DNA of 64,000 nucleotides from Pseudoips prasinana (GCA_951640165.1 OX621263.1:14948001-15012000); one strand, 5' to 3'. Counted from the first letter of the stretch, positions 43,018 to 53,420 are shown. The notes: a model not told the origin generated them from the sequence alone. Program-made: numbers and translations.

Positions 43018-43260
43018 TTCACGAGGTTACCGCCATGTGGGATGTGGACTCAACAATAATGCCGTACAAAGAGACCGTTTACGGAGACGACTATCGGGAC
43101 AGTCCCGATAGTCGTCTCCGTAAACGGTCTCTTAGCGAAGAGCCTCGACCAACATCTTAAGAGGCTTTCGCTAGATCACTGGGTCAAGGGTCGCATACAA
43201 AAGGCGGCAATAATGGAAACGGCACGCATTATGAGGAGGTTCTTTCTCTGTCGCCCTTAA
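43018..43260 (+). pseudogene. LINE ORF2 C-terminal remnant interrupted by a palindrome
   Basis: GAG GTT ACC onward encodes EVTAMWDVDSTIMP, then a palindrome (43069-43133), then in another frame SLDQHLKRLSLDHWVKG and ETARIMRRFF to a stop at 43260. Both halves are the terminal segment of a lepidopteran LINE protein. In the family a short segment joins them; here it is replaced by the palindrome and the frame shifts. Confidence 0.65.
43069..43133. repeat. Perfect palindrome, 32-bp arms, 1-nt spacer
   Basis: AAGAGACCGTTTACGGAGAC onward to CGGGAC (43069-43100) is exactly complemented at 43102-43133. Confidence 0.95.
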
Positions 43261-43400
43261 CACAGGCGGCCTAGGGCGTCAAACCCCGCCGCTGGAGGAA
43301 CTCAATTTTTTCATATTTATCTCTATATTATTGTTTTCATTTTTATATCAATTTAAAAAATATAAGTATGTTAAAAATAAGAAATGAAATAAATATTTGG

Positions 43401-43905
43401 AATAATAATAATAATATCCTGGGACTTTATTCACACACGGTCATCTGATCCCACACTAAGCAGAGCTTGTACTATGGAAAACATATTACTGATGTACTAC
43501 ATATACTACTTTTCTTTTGTAAATATATACTTATATAGATAACTACACCCGAAATCAGGACACACAGACATGTTCATGTACACAAGTATCTGCCATGTCC
43601 TGGGCCTCTACCGGCTATGTCGCCGAACATCGATTTCTTAAATGACGTTCAAATAAATAAAGGTTAAAAATGACTTAATCAGTCGTTAAATCGGCTTCCA
43701 TGAGCACATGTGACGTCATAAATGGTCCGGAATAGATTGTTAACGTTGAAGCCGATTTAACGATTGATTAAGTCATTTTTAACCTTTATTTATTTGAACG
43801 TCATTTAAGAAATCGATGTTCGGCGACATAGCCGGTAGAGGCCCTGGATGGGAATCCAACCCACGACCTGCGACGAGAAAGTCAAGTCTCTACCAAGTTC
43901 CCCTG
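43401..43905 (-). mobile_element. SINE S2 split by MITE-1
   Basis: The tail and body lie at 43401-43599. The head with B-box-like GGAATCCAACCCACG lies at 43847-43905. The MITE occupies 43600-43846 at the CTGTCCTGG motif of S2. Confidence 0.85.
43600..43846 (+). mobile_element. MITE-1, nested in SINE S2
   Basis: 247 bp with long terminal inverted repeats. CCTGG occurs at both ends, so the exact element edge and any short target duplication are ambiguous. Confidence 0.9.
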
Positions 43906-43983
43906 TTCCTTACGGGACGAATTTTACCAGCATTAAGTAACTTTGATACATTAAATATCTGTGTTCTTTTGTTATAACACTAG

Positions 43984-44695
43984 TCACACTATAATATTAT
44001 AAAGGCGAAAGTTTGTGACTGTGTGAGTGTGTGACTGTGTGAGTGTGTATGTTTGTTACTTATTCACGTCTAAACGGTTAGAGCGATTTTAATAAAATTT
44101 GTTATGGAGTTAGCTGATACCCTGGATTAACATATAGGCTATAATTTATAAAGTTTAACGCGTGTAAAACTACGTGGTACAGCTAGTATTATAAAGGTGA
44201 AAGTTTGTGAGTGTGTATGTTTGTTACTTCTTCACGTCTAAACGGTTGGAGCGTATTTAATAAAATTTGGTATGGAGTTAGCTGACACGCTGGATTAACA
44301 TATAGGCTATAATTTATAAAGTTTAACGAGGGTAAAACCGCGGGGCACAGTTAATATTATAAAGGTGAAAGTTTGTGAGTGTGTATGTTTGTTACTTCTT
44401 CACGTCTAAACGGTTGGAGCGATTTTAATAAAATTTGCTATGGAGTTAGCTGACACCCTGGATTAACACATAGGCTATAATTTATAAAGTTTAACGCGGG
44501 TAAAACCGCGGGCACAGCTAGTATTATAAAGGAGAAAGTTTGTGAGTGTCTATGTTTGTAACTTCTTCACGTCTAAACGGTTGGAGCGATTTTAATAAAA
44601 TTTGGTATGGAGTTAGCTGACACCCTGGATTAATACATAGGCTATAATTTATAACGTTTAACGAGGGTAAAACCGCGGGGTACAGCTAGTATTAT
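43984..44695 (+). mobile_element. Head-to-tail array of HelA units (four complete plus start of a fifth)
   Basis: Unit 1 is 43984-44186, beginning TCACACTATAATATTATAAA and carrying extra GTGACTGTGTGA repeats. Unit 2 is 44187-44354 (168 bp, junction mutated to TTAA). Unit 3 is 44355-44521 (167 bp). Unit 4 is 44522-44689 (168 bp). The next bases TATTAT start unit 5, which is interrupted by LINE-2. Junctions read CTAG|TATTATAAAG, omitting the outer TCACAC bases. Confidence 0.93.
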
Positions 44696-45238
44696 GTGCT
44701 TTTTTTGCTCCGTGAACCTTTGCTGTGAGAGGACGTGTAGTTGGTTGCTGCGGTGTATTTAAGTAATTAGTTAATTTCTTAATTCTGAGTACGCATTTTG
44801 AAGAACATCGGGCCCTCTCTTACTATCTTGTGGAGTTTACCATTTACGACGGCGTCCATATTGGATTTTGTTTCTCCGTCTCATTTACACAGGCGTGCAC
44901 CGAAACACAATTTGTGAGTTATTTATTTTTAAACTTATATTTAAATCTGAATAAACATTCAAAAAGACGAAGCGCCTGGCGAGGCTCGAACCATCGACCA
45001 CCACGTAACGTGCGGCCTCCGGTTGCATACAGAAGCCACTCCGCCAAGAGTAGTGAGCGCTGCGACGCGAAATTAATAACTGCTACCTGCGGGCCGGTGC
45101 CACCTGTTGCGACCGGTGACACCAGTTGAGTGCTTGTCACAAGTCGCCTGCGCATAATTTTGCTATAATAATACTATCTACTTTGACAGTGAAACAACGC
45201 AACAATTTTAAGGATTGTATATTATTTCAAGATTTACA
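44696..45238 (+). promoter_or_regulatory. LINE-2 5' leader, presumed internal promoter
   Basis: Full-length LINEs carry their promoter within the leader; that is family knowledge. Here the leader starts GTGCTTTTTTTGCTCCGTGA. It contains, on the minus strand at 44965-45060, a tRNA-like arrangement (box A TGGCGGAGTGG, box B GGTTCGAGCC). The stems do not fold well as a tRNA. Function not shown. Confidence 0.45.
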
Positions 45239-46213
45239 ATGTTTCACTCACCAAACCAAAAAAGCTTATCTAACCCAGATATACCCTCAACACCTGAATT
45301 ATCTCAAAATATCACTAATAGGAAGCGTAAAACACCGGAAAATGAAGTTTTGGTAATGTTTAATTCTTTTAAATCTGAATTATTGCAAACACTGAAGGAC
45401 TGGCGTCAGGATATGAATAGTAATTTTGAACAAATAAATCAAAATATAAATAGCATAAGAAGCGATTTTGATCAGTATAAAATTGAAATTAAAAAGGAGC
45501 TTGGATCTATACTGGCGGAGCAGTCAAAAACTATCACACAGTGCGCCAAGTTGTCGGAGGAAGTTTCGGACTTAAAGGCATCAAATCAATTCATGAGTGA
45601 CCAATATAACGACCTCAAAAAACGCGTGGAGAACATGTCCTCACTATCAAATACACAATATGAAAAATCTGTCTTGGACTTAGAGGTGAAAATAGACTTG
45701 TTGGAGCAGCAAGCACGACAGTGCAATATCGAAATCTCTAACGTACCTGAAAGGCGGAATGAGAACCTCGTTGACCTGCTGGAAAGTCTGGGTAAGCAGA
45801 TTGGATATAGTATCAAGAAAGAGTATGTTATCTCTATACATCGTGTTCCTCACGCAGCGCAGAATAACAAGCCCAAGAATATTATTGCGAAATTTACCAC
45901 AAGAATTTTACGTGACAATATCATTAGCGCCTACAGACTGAAGAAGGGACTGTCTTCCGAACAAATAGGAATATCAGGCACTTCACATAAAATCTTCGTG
46001 AACGAACACCTCACGCTGCGAAATAAGCAGCTCTTTCGTAAGGCACGAGAAGCAGCAAGTCGTGAGGGCTATAAATTCGTGTGGACTAAACATTCTACAA
46101 TACTCGTTAGAGAGATTGAAAATTCCGCAGTGCTGGCTATTCGGACGATTGAAGACATCGATAAAATTAAGTCTAATACTAAAACTACAAAAAATACTAA
46201 TTCCGTTATGTAA
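45239..46213 (+). CDS. LINE-2 ORF1: coiled-coil RNA-binding protein, baculovirus FP-like C-terminus
   Basis: 324 codons, intact. I choose the ATG at 45239 rather than the in-frame TTG at 45215. Residues ~40-160 are charged with heptad-like spacing (QINQNINSIRSDF, DLEVKIDLLEQQAR), predicting a trimerising coiled coil. Residues ~161-300 (QCNIEISNVPERRNENL, HRVPHA, VNEHLT, GYKFVWTKHSTILVRE) show the RRM-like plus C-terminal fold known from L1-type ORF1 proteins and the baculovirus FP (few-polyhedra) family. It would coat element RNA and act as nucleic-acid chaperone. No zinc knuckle is present. The FP resemblance reflects known homology between these families, not a viral gene here. Confidence 0.85.
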   Translation: MFHSPNQKSLSNPDIPSTPELSQNITNRKRKTPENEVLVMFNSFKSELLQTLKDWRQDMNSNFEQINQNINSIRSDFDQYKIEIKKELGSILAEQSKTITQCAKLSEEVSDLKASNQFMSDQYNDLKKRVENMSSLSNTQYEKSVLDLEVKIDLLEQQARQCNIEISNVPERRNENLVDLLESLGKQIGYSIKKEYVISIHRVPHAAQNNKPKNIIAKFTTRILRDNIISAYRLKKGLSSEQIGISGTSHKIFVNEHLTLRNKQLFRKAREAASREGYKFVWTKHSTILVREIENSAVLAIRTIEDIDKIKSNTKTTKNTNSVM

Positions 46214-46446
46214 AATTAAAACCCATTACATTTATTATGCCTTTTACGTTGAAATATGTAATTACTTCTTATTCAATTACTCTCTTTTAGTATATTTTAT
46301 TGTATTGTTTGCTATTTTTCCTTGTGTATATTTGCAGAAGCATAGCATAATCACATTTATATTTTTGATCTGGTCAAGATTATTGGCGTGTTTGTTGGTA
46401 ACACAAAACTTTATACTAATACAGCTTATAAACTGTTACTTAAGTC

Positions 46447-49358
46447 ATGGCTAATCACAGCATAAATAACTTAACAGTTTATTATCAAAACTGTCGCGGC
46501 ATGCGTACCAAGTTGAAAACTATATTCTTTAATATCATGTCCAATTCGTATGACATAATAATTTTGGCGGAAACCTGGCTAAACAGTAGCATATATGATG
46601 ACGAGTTCATAGATCAACGATATACTGTTTATAGATGCGATAGAGACCTAAAATTGACAAATAAATCCGATGGGGGAGGGGTCTTGGTGGCTGTCATGAA
46701 ATACCTCAAGCCATATCGTTTTTCTATACCGTCTCTTACTCCAATCTCAAAGTTTATAGAATTAGTTGTTATCCAATTACCGAGTCCTGAACTAACTGGT
46801 AGTTACTTAATTGGTGCAGTTTACATACCAGATAGGTCACCCATAGCAGTTTATAATTTATACTTTGAAATTTTAAATAATATTATAAGAGAAAATAGTA
46901 TTGCCAACCTTTTACTAGTCGGGGATTACAATATACCTGAAGCTAATTGGCAACATCAAACGGACTCTTCTGCCCTTGTTTGTACGGGAACATCTTCAGT
47001 TTGCAACAGTCTTCGAAACTTTATGATTATTCATCATTCCCATCAGTATAATGTAATTAGAAATTCTAACGGCAGAATTTTGGACTTGTGCATCAGTAAC
47101 TTAACCGACTGCCCCGTGATGCATCCGCAGGACTCTATTTCTGTCCCAATAGACGCACATCATCCCCCAATTTATATTATAATTCCTTTCACGAATAACA
47201 TCAGCACCTTGAATCGTAACCCCGTAAAAAAGCCTAACTTTTTTAAAGCCAATTATGATCTAATAAATAAAGAGTTGATGGACATGTCTTGGAATACGAT
47301 ACTTGACCAGCTTCCCGCAGAAAATGCAGTTAACTTATTTTATGAAACTATTTACGATATTGTAAAAAAAAATGTGCCACTCTCAAAACCTAAACAAGCA
47401 CAGTACCCAATATGGTTTAGCTCATCGCTCATACATATTTATAAAAATAAACACAAAGCTTGGATTAAATGGAAATTATACAAAAATTACTCGGATTACG
47501 AAATCTTTTCTTTATACAGAACCCGATTTAAAAGTGAGGCAACAAAATGTTACAATAAGTATATTAATACGGTAGAGGATTGTATCCCCAAAAACACTAA
47601 GTATTTCTGGTCTTATATAGCTAATAGAAAAACCAAGGCAGGTATACCGTCAAGTATGTCATACGAAAACCTAAGCTCACAAGATCCCGAAACTATATGC
47701 AACTTGTTTTCATCGTTTTTTCAGTCTGTCTACCAACCGTCCACTTTAACTCCTCAATGGTCACCAACAAATAATTATACGGATCAGTGTGATTTATTGA
47801 ACAATATTTATTTTGATATTACTCGTATTAAAAATGAACTAAAAATATTAGATCCATCCAAGGGTCCAGGTCCAGATAGAATTCCAGCAGTGTTCCTTAA
47901 AAACACTGCTGAATCAATATGTGAACCATTACAAATTCTATTTAACAAGTGCATCACTGAGGGTTTCTTCCCGGATATTTGGAAATGCGCTTACATTGTG
48001 CCAATCCATAAAAGTGGTTCAAAACATGACGTCACAAATTACCGCCCGATATCTATCATCAGTGCAACATCAAAACTTTTTGAGCGGCTTGTTCATAATG
48101 CCATCTATCCCCTCATTCATAACTATATCATACCCGAACAACACGGTTTTGTAAAACAAAAGTCTACCATGACGAATTTAGCAATTTACTCTAATTTCCT
48201 CTTCCACAGTATCGATAAGGGAGTTCAGGTGGACGCCATATATACAGATTTTCAGAAGGCATTTGATAGAGTTGACCACGAAATCCTTCTTAACAAAATA
48301 GCATTCAATGGAATAAGGGGCAATCTATTACGGTGGTTTTGGTCATATATCACTAACCGCAGCCTGATAGTTGTTATTAATGGGTACAAGTCGGGAAGAG
48401 CTGGGATGTCTTCTGGTATTCCGCAGGGCTCTATATTAGGACCTCTACTGTTTATAATGTTCATAAATGACATAAATACATGTTTTAAATATACAAGTTT
48501 TCTTTTATATGCTGACGATTTGAAATTATATAAACCCATAAAAAATATTAACGATTGCTCAGAACTTCAGAGCGATCTTAATCGACTATTTGAATACTGT
48601 AAAATTAATAAATTAAATTTAAGTATACCTAAATGCAACATCATCAGCTTTACCAAAACTAAAACTACCATCAGATATGATTATACCTTAAGTGATGATA
48701 AACTAAACCGAGTGACGAATATTAGAGACCTGGGAATACTACTAGATTGTAAATTACATTTGGACCTACATATAGAAAACATCATAAACAGAGCATTTAA
48801 AATGTACGGCTTTGTTATTCGAACAGCCACTGACTTTAAACGCCCTGGCACATTTTTACATCTGTATCGTTCACTTATTCGTTCTCAACTTGAATATGCC
48901 TGCCTGATCTGGGATCCCTTATATAGCAAATATAAAATAGCCATTGAAAAAGTTCAAAATTCCTACGAACTATGCAATTCAGATGCCGACTTCCACGTTT
49001 ACCTTACGAAGACCTTTTATTAAAATATAATTTACTCTCACTCGAGAAGAGACGAATGCTTCTGCAAGTATTGACACTACACGATCTTTATCATAACAAA
49101 CTAAATTGTGTAGAACTTAATGATGAAATTAAAATTGTAGTTCCTAGGTCAATTCATCGCCGTGGGGTGCGCGATTATCGATTGTTTGATCAATCATCAT
49201 GCCGGACAAACGCAGGTAAACGTGCACCCATTCAGCGTTTAATGCAAATATATAATGAACAGTTCATAGATGTAGATATATTCATGCTAAATAAAAATTC
49301 TTTTCGTGCCCAAGTTATTAAAGTACTGAACAACTTGAATGTATCTAGTGGTAACTGA
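46447..49358 (+). pseudogene. LINE-2 ORF2: endonuclease / reverse transcriptase, one frameshift
   Basis: The first frame runs 858 codons from ATG 46447 to a stop at 49023. The protein C-terminus continues in the +2 frame from about 48972 (FRCRLPRLPYEDLL) to the stop at 49358. The span is two over a multiple of three, so a small indel near 48960-48980 explains it. The endonuclease has ETW at 42-44, GDYNIP at 159-164 and DAHHP at 236-240. The RT has NYRPISI, QKAFDRVDH, GIPQGS and catalytic YADD at 688-691 (48508-48519). The frameshift lies beyond the RT domain and removes the last ~115 residues. The catalytic part may still be translated, but the element is probably disabled. Confidence 0.9.
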
Positions 49359-49546
49359 CTAGTTTGTAATGTATTTTAAATTATTAAGTGATTCCTTGAT
49401 TCTTCATCACAGCATACCTCTTAATTAATACGTGGAAAATGTTGTAGTTATTGCATTGATTTTGTCTTATATACTTACTTTACTAATAAGTGTTATTTGT
49501 AATGTAATATCGTTTTTTTTCCCAAATAAAATAAAATAAAATAAAA

Positions 49547-49713
49547 ATTATAAAGGTGAATGTTTGTGAGTGTGTATGTTTGCTACTTCTTCACGTCGAA
49601 ACGGTTGGAGCGATTTTAATAAAATCTGGTATGGAGTTAGCTGACACCCTGGATTAACACATAGGCTATTATTTATAAAGTTTAACGAGTGTAAAACCGC
49701 GGGGCACTGCTAT
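49547..49713 (+). mobile_element. HelA unit 5, right part
   Basis: ATTATAAAGGTGAATGTTTG through GTAAAACCGCGGGGCACTGC, with the terminal CTAG mutated to CTAT. Together with TATTAT at 44690-44695, and counting the target duplication once, it gives 168 bp, the same as units 2 and 4. Confidence 0.92.
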
Positions 49714-50125
49714 ATATTTTTATGTTACACTACATGTAATATTATTACTCAACACATAATTCTGTATTTATATAGATAGAATATACTTGTGAAACATTAT
49801 AATTAACTGTAAATATTTATGAATATTGTCTTACCTATAAAAGTGCGCAATTTATAGGACAGTCATAACTACATAAGTTCATAACTTGCCGATATACAAA
49901 GCAAAATAAAACAAAAGAATTAATTAAAAACAACGACCGCAGTAGGGAAATGAATCCCTGTGTCGTGGTGTAATTTACAAATATGTAATTACTTATCGTA
50001 TAGGTATTATATAAGGTGTAGCATAAGTAGTAGAGAAAATTTTGGGAGTGCATTCCACTCATTAAACTGAACAAATAAACAGTTAAAACGAGTTTGTGAA
50101 ATACAATAAATGATAGTTTTGTATG
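49714..50125. other. No recognisable feature
   Basis: AT-rich spacer; nothing recognised. Confidence 0.4.
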
Positions 50126-50478
50126 TTTTTTTGAAGTTATACTTCTTTTGGCGCGATGGAGAAAAATGGTGAGAGTGAATTTTTACGATGCGCGCGCACA
50201 CCGACACCAAAAAATTTAACAGCATGAAGTTAGTTCTAGGTGGTATGAGAGTGAATTTTTACGATGCATCGTAAAAATAACAGCATGAAGTTAGGTTCTA
50301 GGTGGTATGAAAATGTATGAGAGTGAATTTTTACGATGCGCGCGCATCGTACGCGCGCATCGTAAAAATAACAGCATGACGTTAGTTCTAGGTGGTATGA
50401 AAATTGATAACTATGTTCAAGTTGTATATTAAGAAGTATAACTTCTAACGCGTGTACATAAGTACACACAAGTTTTTT
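50126..50478 (-). mobile_element. PCE element, copy 3, three cassettes
   Basis: Minus-strand copy with ends TTGAAGTTATACTTCTTTTG and AAGTATAACTTCTAACGCGT. Three versions of the AACTTCATGCTGTTA / ACCACCTAGAACTAA block alternate with GATGCGCGCGCA and GATGCATCGTAAAAAT palindromes. Frames such as 50236-50469 merely translate the cassettes. Confidence 0.88.
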
Positions 50479-50998
50479 TCTTTTCTTTTGTATGTTGATG
50501 TGCTACACGTATCCCGTCCATCAGTTTCAAATTAAGCTCCTTAACTTACGTTCAGTATGAATTTTTCACCTTTTATATGCGTTTGTGTGTGTGTGCGTGC
50601 GAATATCGAGATTCGAGCAGACAAGCATTTTGCGCGGCCAGTTGTATATATAGTATGTTTGTATCTATATCTACTCAGTACTGAACGCGTAGATAGCACG
50701 TACTTCATTATGATCACTGTTTCAAAAAACATAAAACCGTCTTCAACTTTTCTTTCAGACAACCGATAGAAACAACACTTATAAGAGACCACTACAAAGC
50801 TATCGTTATCGATTCAAAGTCATTTTCAAAATCAGATCACAAGCCACGGAAATACCGGGAAACATGGATAAAAAAAAATAAAAGAGTGACAGTTAAAAGG
50901 TGGTATAATAACTTTCATGTTATTTGCATTGGTTTTAAATATATTTTTTTTAATTGCAACAGTTTGTTTTTACAAGCTTTTATTTAGTTTCCCCTATC
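50479..50998. other. No recognisable feature
   Basis: Short GTGTGTGTGTGCGTGCG microsatellite at 50584-50602; otherwise nothing recognised. Confidence 0.4.
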
Positions 50999-51245
50999 CT
51001 GGGGCTCTACCGGCTAAGTCGTCGAATATGGATTTCTTAAATTGCATTCAAATAAATAAAGGTTAAAAATGACTTAATCAATAGTTAAATCGGCTTCCAT
51101 GACCACACGTGACGTCATAACTGGTCCGGAATCGATTGTCAACGTTGAAGCCGATTTAACGATTGATTAACTCCTTTTAAACCTTTATTTATTTGAACGC
51201 CATTCACCAAAACGAAGTTCAGCGAATTAGCCGGTGGAGGCCCTG
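50999..51245 (+). mobile_element. MITE-1
   Basis: 247 bp; inverted repeats slightly eroded on the right (CACCAAAACGAAGTTCAGCG). Same central asymmetry as the 43.6- and 55.5-kb copies. Confidence 0.88.
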
Positions 51246-51389
51246 GTGTGTGTATGTCATCAAATCTTGCAAGTTAAATTTGATTCACTTCCCGATAACC
51301 GATTGAGCTGAAACATTACATGAATTTGTTACATTTTTTAAAATAATTATATTTAAATAAATTTTAAAATTGTTACATTAATATTGCTC

Positions 51390-51580
51390 TAAAAAAACCA
51401 CTTAGGTTTATAAAGAATTCATTGATAATGCATTTTTTTATAATAAGCCAAATAGCTTTTTCAATAAGCTTCCTTCGGAATAAAAAATTGCACTATATAC
51501 TAAACAGTTAAAAAATAAATTGGAAGCGTATCTTCTCGAAAGATGTCTATACTCCATAGATAGTCTGTAGTGTTTTATTT
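51390..51580 (+). pseudogene. Possible LINE ORF2 tail remnant
   Basis: One frame reads FFNKLPS, a stop, then QLKNKLEAYLLERCLYS. This resembles the YNKLP...FK..LK...L end of jockey-like ORF2 proteins as at 12.3 and 52.4 kb. Heavily decayed. Confidence 0.4.
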
Positions 51581-51944
51581 GACATGATATTATTATTATT
51601 GACATTTTGGTTGACATTTTATTTTCAATTCGTTTGACGTATGTATTGTTTTCATTATTTTACATTTTGTTTCATTATTTTAATGTTTTTGGTTATGTTG
51701 GCTTATTAGAGAATTTAGATAATATTGATAATTGTAACTAATATTTTAATCTTTTATGTTACATTCAAACACATTTGATATTGTTTATGAATAAATGACT
51801 ACTCCGTGATTATTGGCGGGATTAGATAAATATAGTCAGACGGAAGTCAGTTGCAGTACTAATAAATCCATAGCAACTAATACTAAGGTCATACCAAGTT
51901 ATTAGATCATGTTACTATAAATGATAATTTCATAATATTATATT
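51581..51944. other. No recognisable feature
   Basis: Repeated TTTCATTATTTTA and GACATTTTG-like words, AT-rich; nothing more recognised. Confidence 0.4.
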
Positions 51945-52185
51945 AATGCCTACCATGTTGGTCTAGCGGTACAAGATGCTGGGTTCAAAACCGAGTTTAG
52001 GTCAAAAGTGTTATTGGGATTTTTCTCCCAAGAAGACAAAGAAAAGCCTATTAAAGGACCTATTACTTAGAAGCCTGGGGTATGGAAGTATGCGATGTTT
52101 AACGCCTGTGCCTAGGGGAACATGTAAACCCGTTATGCGCCTGATCTCTCCCAGTCATGAAGAGAGGGCATGTAATCAGTCGACC
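51945..52185 (+). mobile_element. SINE S4 with tRNA-like head
   Basis: CTACCATGTTGGTCTAGCGG (box A) and GGGTTCAAAACCGAG (box B) form the head. The body has GGATTTTTCTCCCAAGAAGA, GTGCCTAGGGGAACATGTAA and GCCTGATCTCTCCCAGTCAT. Its usual tail is missing; S3 sequence follows directly. Confidence 0.6.
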
Positions 52186-52835
52186 ACCCAGGACAAATCT
52201 TTTCTTTGGTGAGCACGATTATATGTTAAATATCGGTCTGTAATTTATCTATAATATGTATACCTACAATGCAGCATACAGAGAGCCAAACCCCTCCAAA
52301 TGGAAGATATCAGGCTGATTATGTATATGTATTTCAAATATCAAAACGTAGCCTTCGCCCCCCTAGTTTACTTGTCTTGCCAAAAATACGAACAAATTAT
52401 GCTAAGAAGCTGCTTATTACCTATGAGGGAGCACAACTATTCAACCAATTACCCTCCTTTTTAAAAAATGATAACTCATTCGGCAGTTTTCGGGCTCAAC
52501 TGTTTGAATATATAATGGAACATTACCCTGTTAAATCTTCAGCGTAATCTCAACATTTGAGATGAAAACTGTGGAGTGTCTATCACACATACCTTCCTAA
52601 AAAGGATACCTGTATTATGTATAATTCGGTGACGGTTACCTTTATTAAATTTGCCTAATGTATAGTTATATTCTCATGTAAGTGGCTCTGTCTTTTATGA
52701 AAATAAATGATTTAAACCTTAAACCTTATTTAGAAAAATATAAGTAGATATTTTCATCAGTTGTCTGGTCACCAGTACAGACTCAGCCTAGTTTGGGATC
52801 AGACGGCAGTGAGTTAGTTGTCCAAAGATATTTAT
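52186..52835 (+). mobile_element. SINE S3 split by a LINE tail
   Basis: CCACCCAGGACAAATCTTTT .. TTATCTATAATATGTATA (52186-52262) and ATTTAGAAAAATATAAGTAG .. GTTGTCCAAAGATATTTATT (52729-52835) are the two halves of S3. The intervening 52263-52728 is a LINE 3' end. Confidence 0.65.
52263..52728 (+). pseudogene. LINE ORF2 C-terminal remnant and 3' end nested in SINE S3
   Basis: A 92-codon frame (52269-52547) reads LPKIRTNYAKKLLITYEGAQ and LFNQLPSFLKNDNSF, the terminal segment of jockey-like ORF2. It is followed by ~180 bp of 3' region ending TTTATGAAAATAAATGATTT, then AAACCTTAAACCTT. 5'-truncated. Confidence 0.6.
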
Positions 52836-53139
52836 TTCTTCTATAAATTGTAATAAATAATTCCACAAATATAGGTATATTATAATAATAAGAATTGTTA
52901 TGTACTATTATGTTTAATTCATAAGCCTTACTGTTGCACGCCCGATACGGGTAACTGTTCATACTCAAAATTGAATACCATCTACATACAACCCAATAGT
53001 AACACAATTTTATATTGTAACATTATATTCATATTGTCATTCTATTATCAACCTAACTATATATTATATATAAATTCATAAAATAAATATACAAAAACAT
53101 TATATTAATGGATACTTTTGATATATTGTGATATACATC
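52836..53139. other. No recognisable feature
   Basis: Extremely AT-rich spacer. Confidence 0.4.
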
Positions 53140-53420
53140 CTAACATACACACAACTCACACACGCAAACACACATACACACTCACACACACACAGTCTAA
53201 CTCGTTTATGTAACTGTACGTTGACAATAATTAAGTACGCATCTATTTGGGGGGCCTGGAGTGCTAAGATACAGGCCTCGGCTTAGTTTAGACTCCAGAT
53301 CTCCCACGAGTTACATATTATGCTCTATAGTTTGTCAACACTATTTTTGTTAAAATACGTTGTAATTTGTGGAGATAAAAATGAAACATTTTTGTATAGT
53401 TTTTTGTATGTATATAGTTT
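53140..53420 (+). repeat. Family E retroposon 3' end, copy 2, with (CA)n
   Basis: (CA)n-rich tract at 53151-53196, then GGGGCCTGGAGTGCTAAGAT, CTCGGCTTAGTTTAGACTCC and TGTAATTTGTGGAGATAAAA. Same order and spacing as 20040-20350. Confidence 0.6.

Larger units (their letters stand above)
44696..49546 (+). mobile_element. LINE-2: full-length non-LTR retrotransposon
   Basis: The limits are set by the interrupted HelA unit: ATTAT at 44691-44695 and 49547-49551 is the target duplication. Order: 543-bp 5' leader, ORF1 (45239-46213), 233-bp spacer, ORF2 (46447-49358, one frameshift), 188-bp 3' region with an (AAATA)n tail at 49524-49546. Length 4851 bp. Endonuclease/RT architecture puts it in the Jockey superfamily. 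The subclade is not settled by eye. Confidence 0.9.

Noticed and set aside
42857..43160. Two overlapping frames of 69-84 codons
   Set aside because: They run across an A-tailed retroposon and a palindrome; only the short LINE-derived segments within them are meaningful.
44965..45060. Possible tRNA gene on the minus strand within the LINE-2 leader
   Set aside because: Box-like words are present, but the T-stem and acceptor stem do not pair convincingly; treated as part of the leader.
45215..45238. Upstream TTG start for LINE-2 ORF1 (and TTG at 27157 for LINE-1 ORF1)
   Set aside because: Good in-frame ATG codons follow at 45239 and 27094, and eukaryotic translation rarely uses TTG.
45239..46213. 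Reading the FP-like ORF1 as an endogenous baculovirus gene
   Set aside because: It is followed by a LINE ORF2 in the normal order and lies within a retrotransposon flanked by a target duplication; no other viral gene is present.
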